From the NCBI GenBank assembly GCA_018263655.1, contig JAANWY010000167.1, positions 1-5,736 of the forward strand: a stretch of 5,736 bases of DNA, read 5' to 3'. The position numbers and the translations under genes are program-made. This stretch comes from Anaerolineales bacterium. GTDB lineage: Bacteria; Chloroflexota; Anaerolineae; Epilineales; JAANWY01. The notes under the pieces are model-generated. The model saw only the letters and a program-made list of their open reading frames with translations. It ran no database searches and was not told the origin of the DNA. Below, in pieces: positions 5,192 to 5,736 of this stretch. Position 1 is the stretch's first letter; every line of letters starts with the position of its first letter.

Positions 5192-5262
5192 GCGTATTAA
5201 TGCAGTAGCGCTTCCCACCCCCGCTCCAACGGCCAGACCGAATCCACCGGTGTTGTTCAGCA

Positions 5263-5736
5263 TCATCCAGCCTGCGCGCCGGCTGCGACACGTGTGAGGA
5301 TGTCGCTGATCTCCTGCTGGACGTTTTCGGGCAGCGGCGAAACGTGGTGAGTCTCTAGGATCTCGCGGGCTTCATCTCTTGCCTGATCGACGATGGTCTT
5401 GCTTTCAGGTGCCCAATCTTCCCAGCCTTGCCGGTCGCTGAGTGCCGGCATCCACACTTCGCCGGCCCGCATGTAGTTGATCGTGTGCGAGCGATCGAGA
5501 AACGTTCCGCTGTCCTCGCTGATGACCTTGCCGACCACGTCCACGGCCAACGTCTCCTCGTCCACGGCGAAGCCGCGACAGGTGCGGTAGACGAGGTCGA
5601 GGATCTCGTTGTCGATGACGATTTGCTCGTAGGACGCCGACACCCCGTTCTCCAGTCCGCCGACCCCGGAGAGGCAGTCGGCGCCGGCCAGCGCCGGCGC
5701 CAGCGCGTTGTTCAGCCGCTCGTAGGCGTTCTGCAT
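5263..5736 (-). CDS. Trimethylamine methyltransferase family protein (MttB-like), C-terminal part
   Basis: 157 codons read leftward from the right edge to a TGA at 5265-5263. The sequence matches the C-terminal third of the MttB superfamily: LAPALAGADCLSGVGGLENG, then EQIVIDNEILDLVYR, VDVVGKV, and the closing DRSHTINYMRAGEVWMPALSDR block followed by a W-rich, charged helical tail. Members are usually about 480-500 residues and transfer a methyl group from a methylamine or betaine to a cognate corrinoid protein. The first codon in the window is ATG, but the matching region begins well inside the family fold, so this Met is most likely internal and the gene continues past the edge. Whether it is the pyrrolysine-containing or the ordinary type cannot be told from this portion. 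The gene converges on the haem cluster and has no evident link to it. Confidence 0.8.
   Translation of the reverse strand: MQNAYERLNNALAPALAGADCLSGVGGLENGVSASYEQIVIDNEILDLVYRTCRGFAVDEETLAVDVVGKVISEDSGTFLDRSHTINYMRAGEVWMPALSDRQGWEDWAPESKTIVDQARDEAREILETHHVSPLPENVQQEISDILTRVAAGAQAG

Noticed and set aside
5048..5297. Reading frames on both strands across copy 2 of the palindromic element
   Set aside because: Both are stop-free stretches of palindromic DNA without ribosome binding sites; one also overlaps the end of the MttB-like gene.

Overview
The window is a haem-biosynthesis gene cluster on the + strand, followed by the 3' part of a convergent gene on the - strand. Order: hemD (47-814), hemB (903-1901), hemQ/chdC (1883-2572), hemE (2821-3861), hemH/cpfC (3988-4968), then the C-terminal third of an MttB-like trimethylamine methyltransferase family gene running leftward (5736 to 5263). 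GC-rich coding DNA, the combination of ferrochelatase with a HemQ-type coproheme decarboxylase, and many short dispersed repeats between genes suggest an environmental Chloroflexota bacterium (Anaerolineae/Caldilineae-like). That assignment rests on recognising protein and repeat styles, not on a search, and is moderate at best.

Pathway: HemB makes porphobilinogen, HemD closes the tetrapyrrole ring as uroporphyrinogen III, HemE decarboxylates it to coproporphyrinogen III, HemH inserts iron and HemQ decarboxylates coproheme to haem b. HemQ beside HemH indicates the coproporphyrin-dependent branch. HemC (hydroxymethylbilane synthase) is expected just upstream; a few codons of a gene overlapping hemD by ATGA are visible at the left edge. 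The coproporphyrinogen oxidase (CgoX/HemY) needed between HemE and HemH is not in the window.

The genes are ordinary; the non-coding DNA is not. Only the hemB/hemQ junction, where the genes overlap by 19 nt, lacks repeats. hemD-hemB holds 7-nt TTGCGTC-type tandem repeats that fold back on an inverted partner. hemQ-hemE holds a 97-nt element with perfect 15-bp inverted ends. hemE-hemH holds an 8-nt tandem array split by a MITE-like palindrome. The hemH 3' end runs into a 7-nt CAGTGAN array. A second copy of the same MITE-like palindrome lies between hemH and the MttB-like gene. A short dispersed-type repeat also appears inserted in frame within hemH, adding about seven residues near the catalytic histidine.

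The strongest observation is the pair of 97-nt palindromes (3866-3962 and 5095-5191). They differ at 7 positions; five bear on base pairing (one compensatory C-G/T-A pair and three pairing gains) and two are unpaired. Both are flanked by TTAG, and copy 1 interrupts a tandem array whose phase resumes once the element and one TTAG are removed. No defence system, CRISPR array, RNA gene or new multi-gene system was seen.
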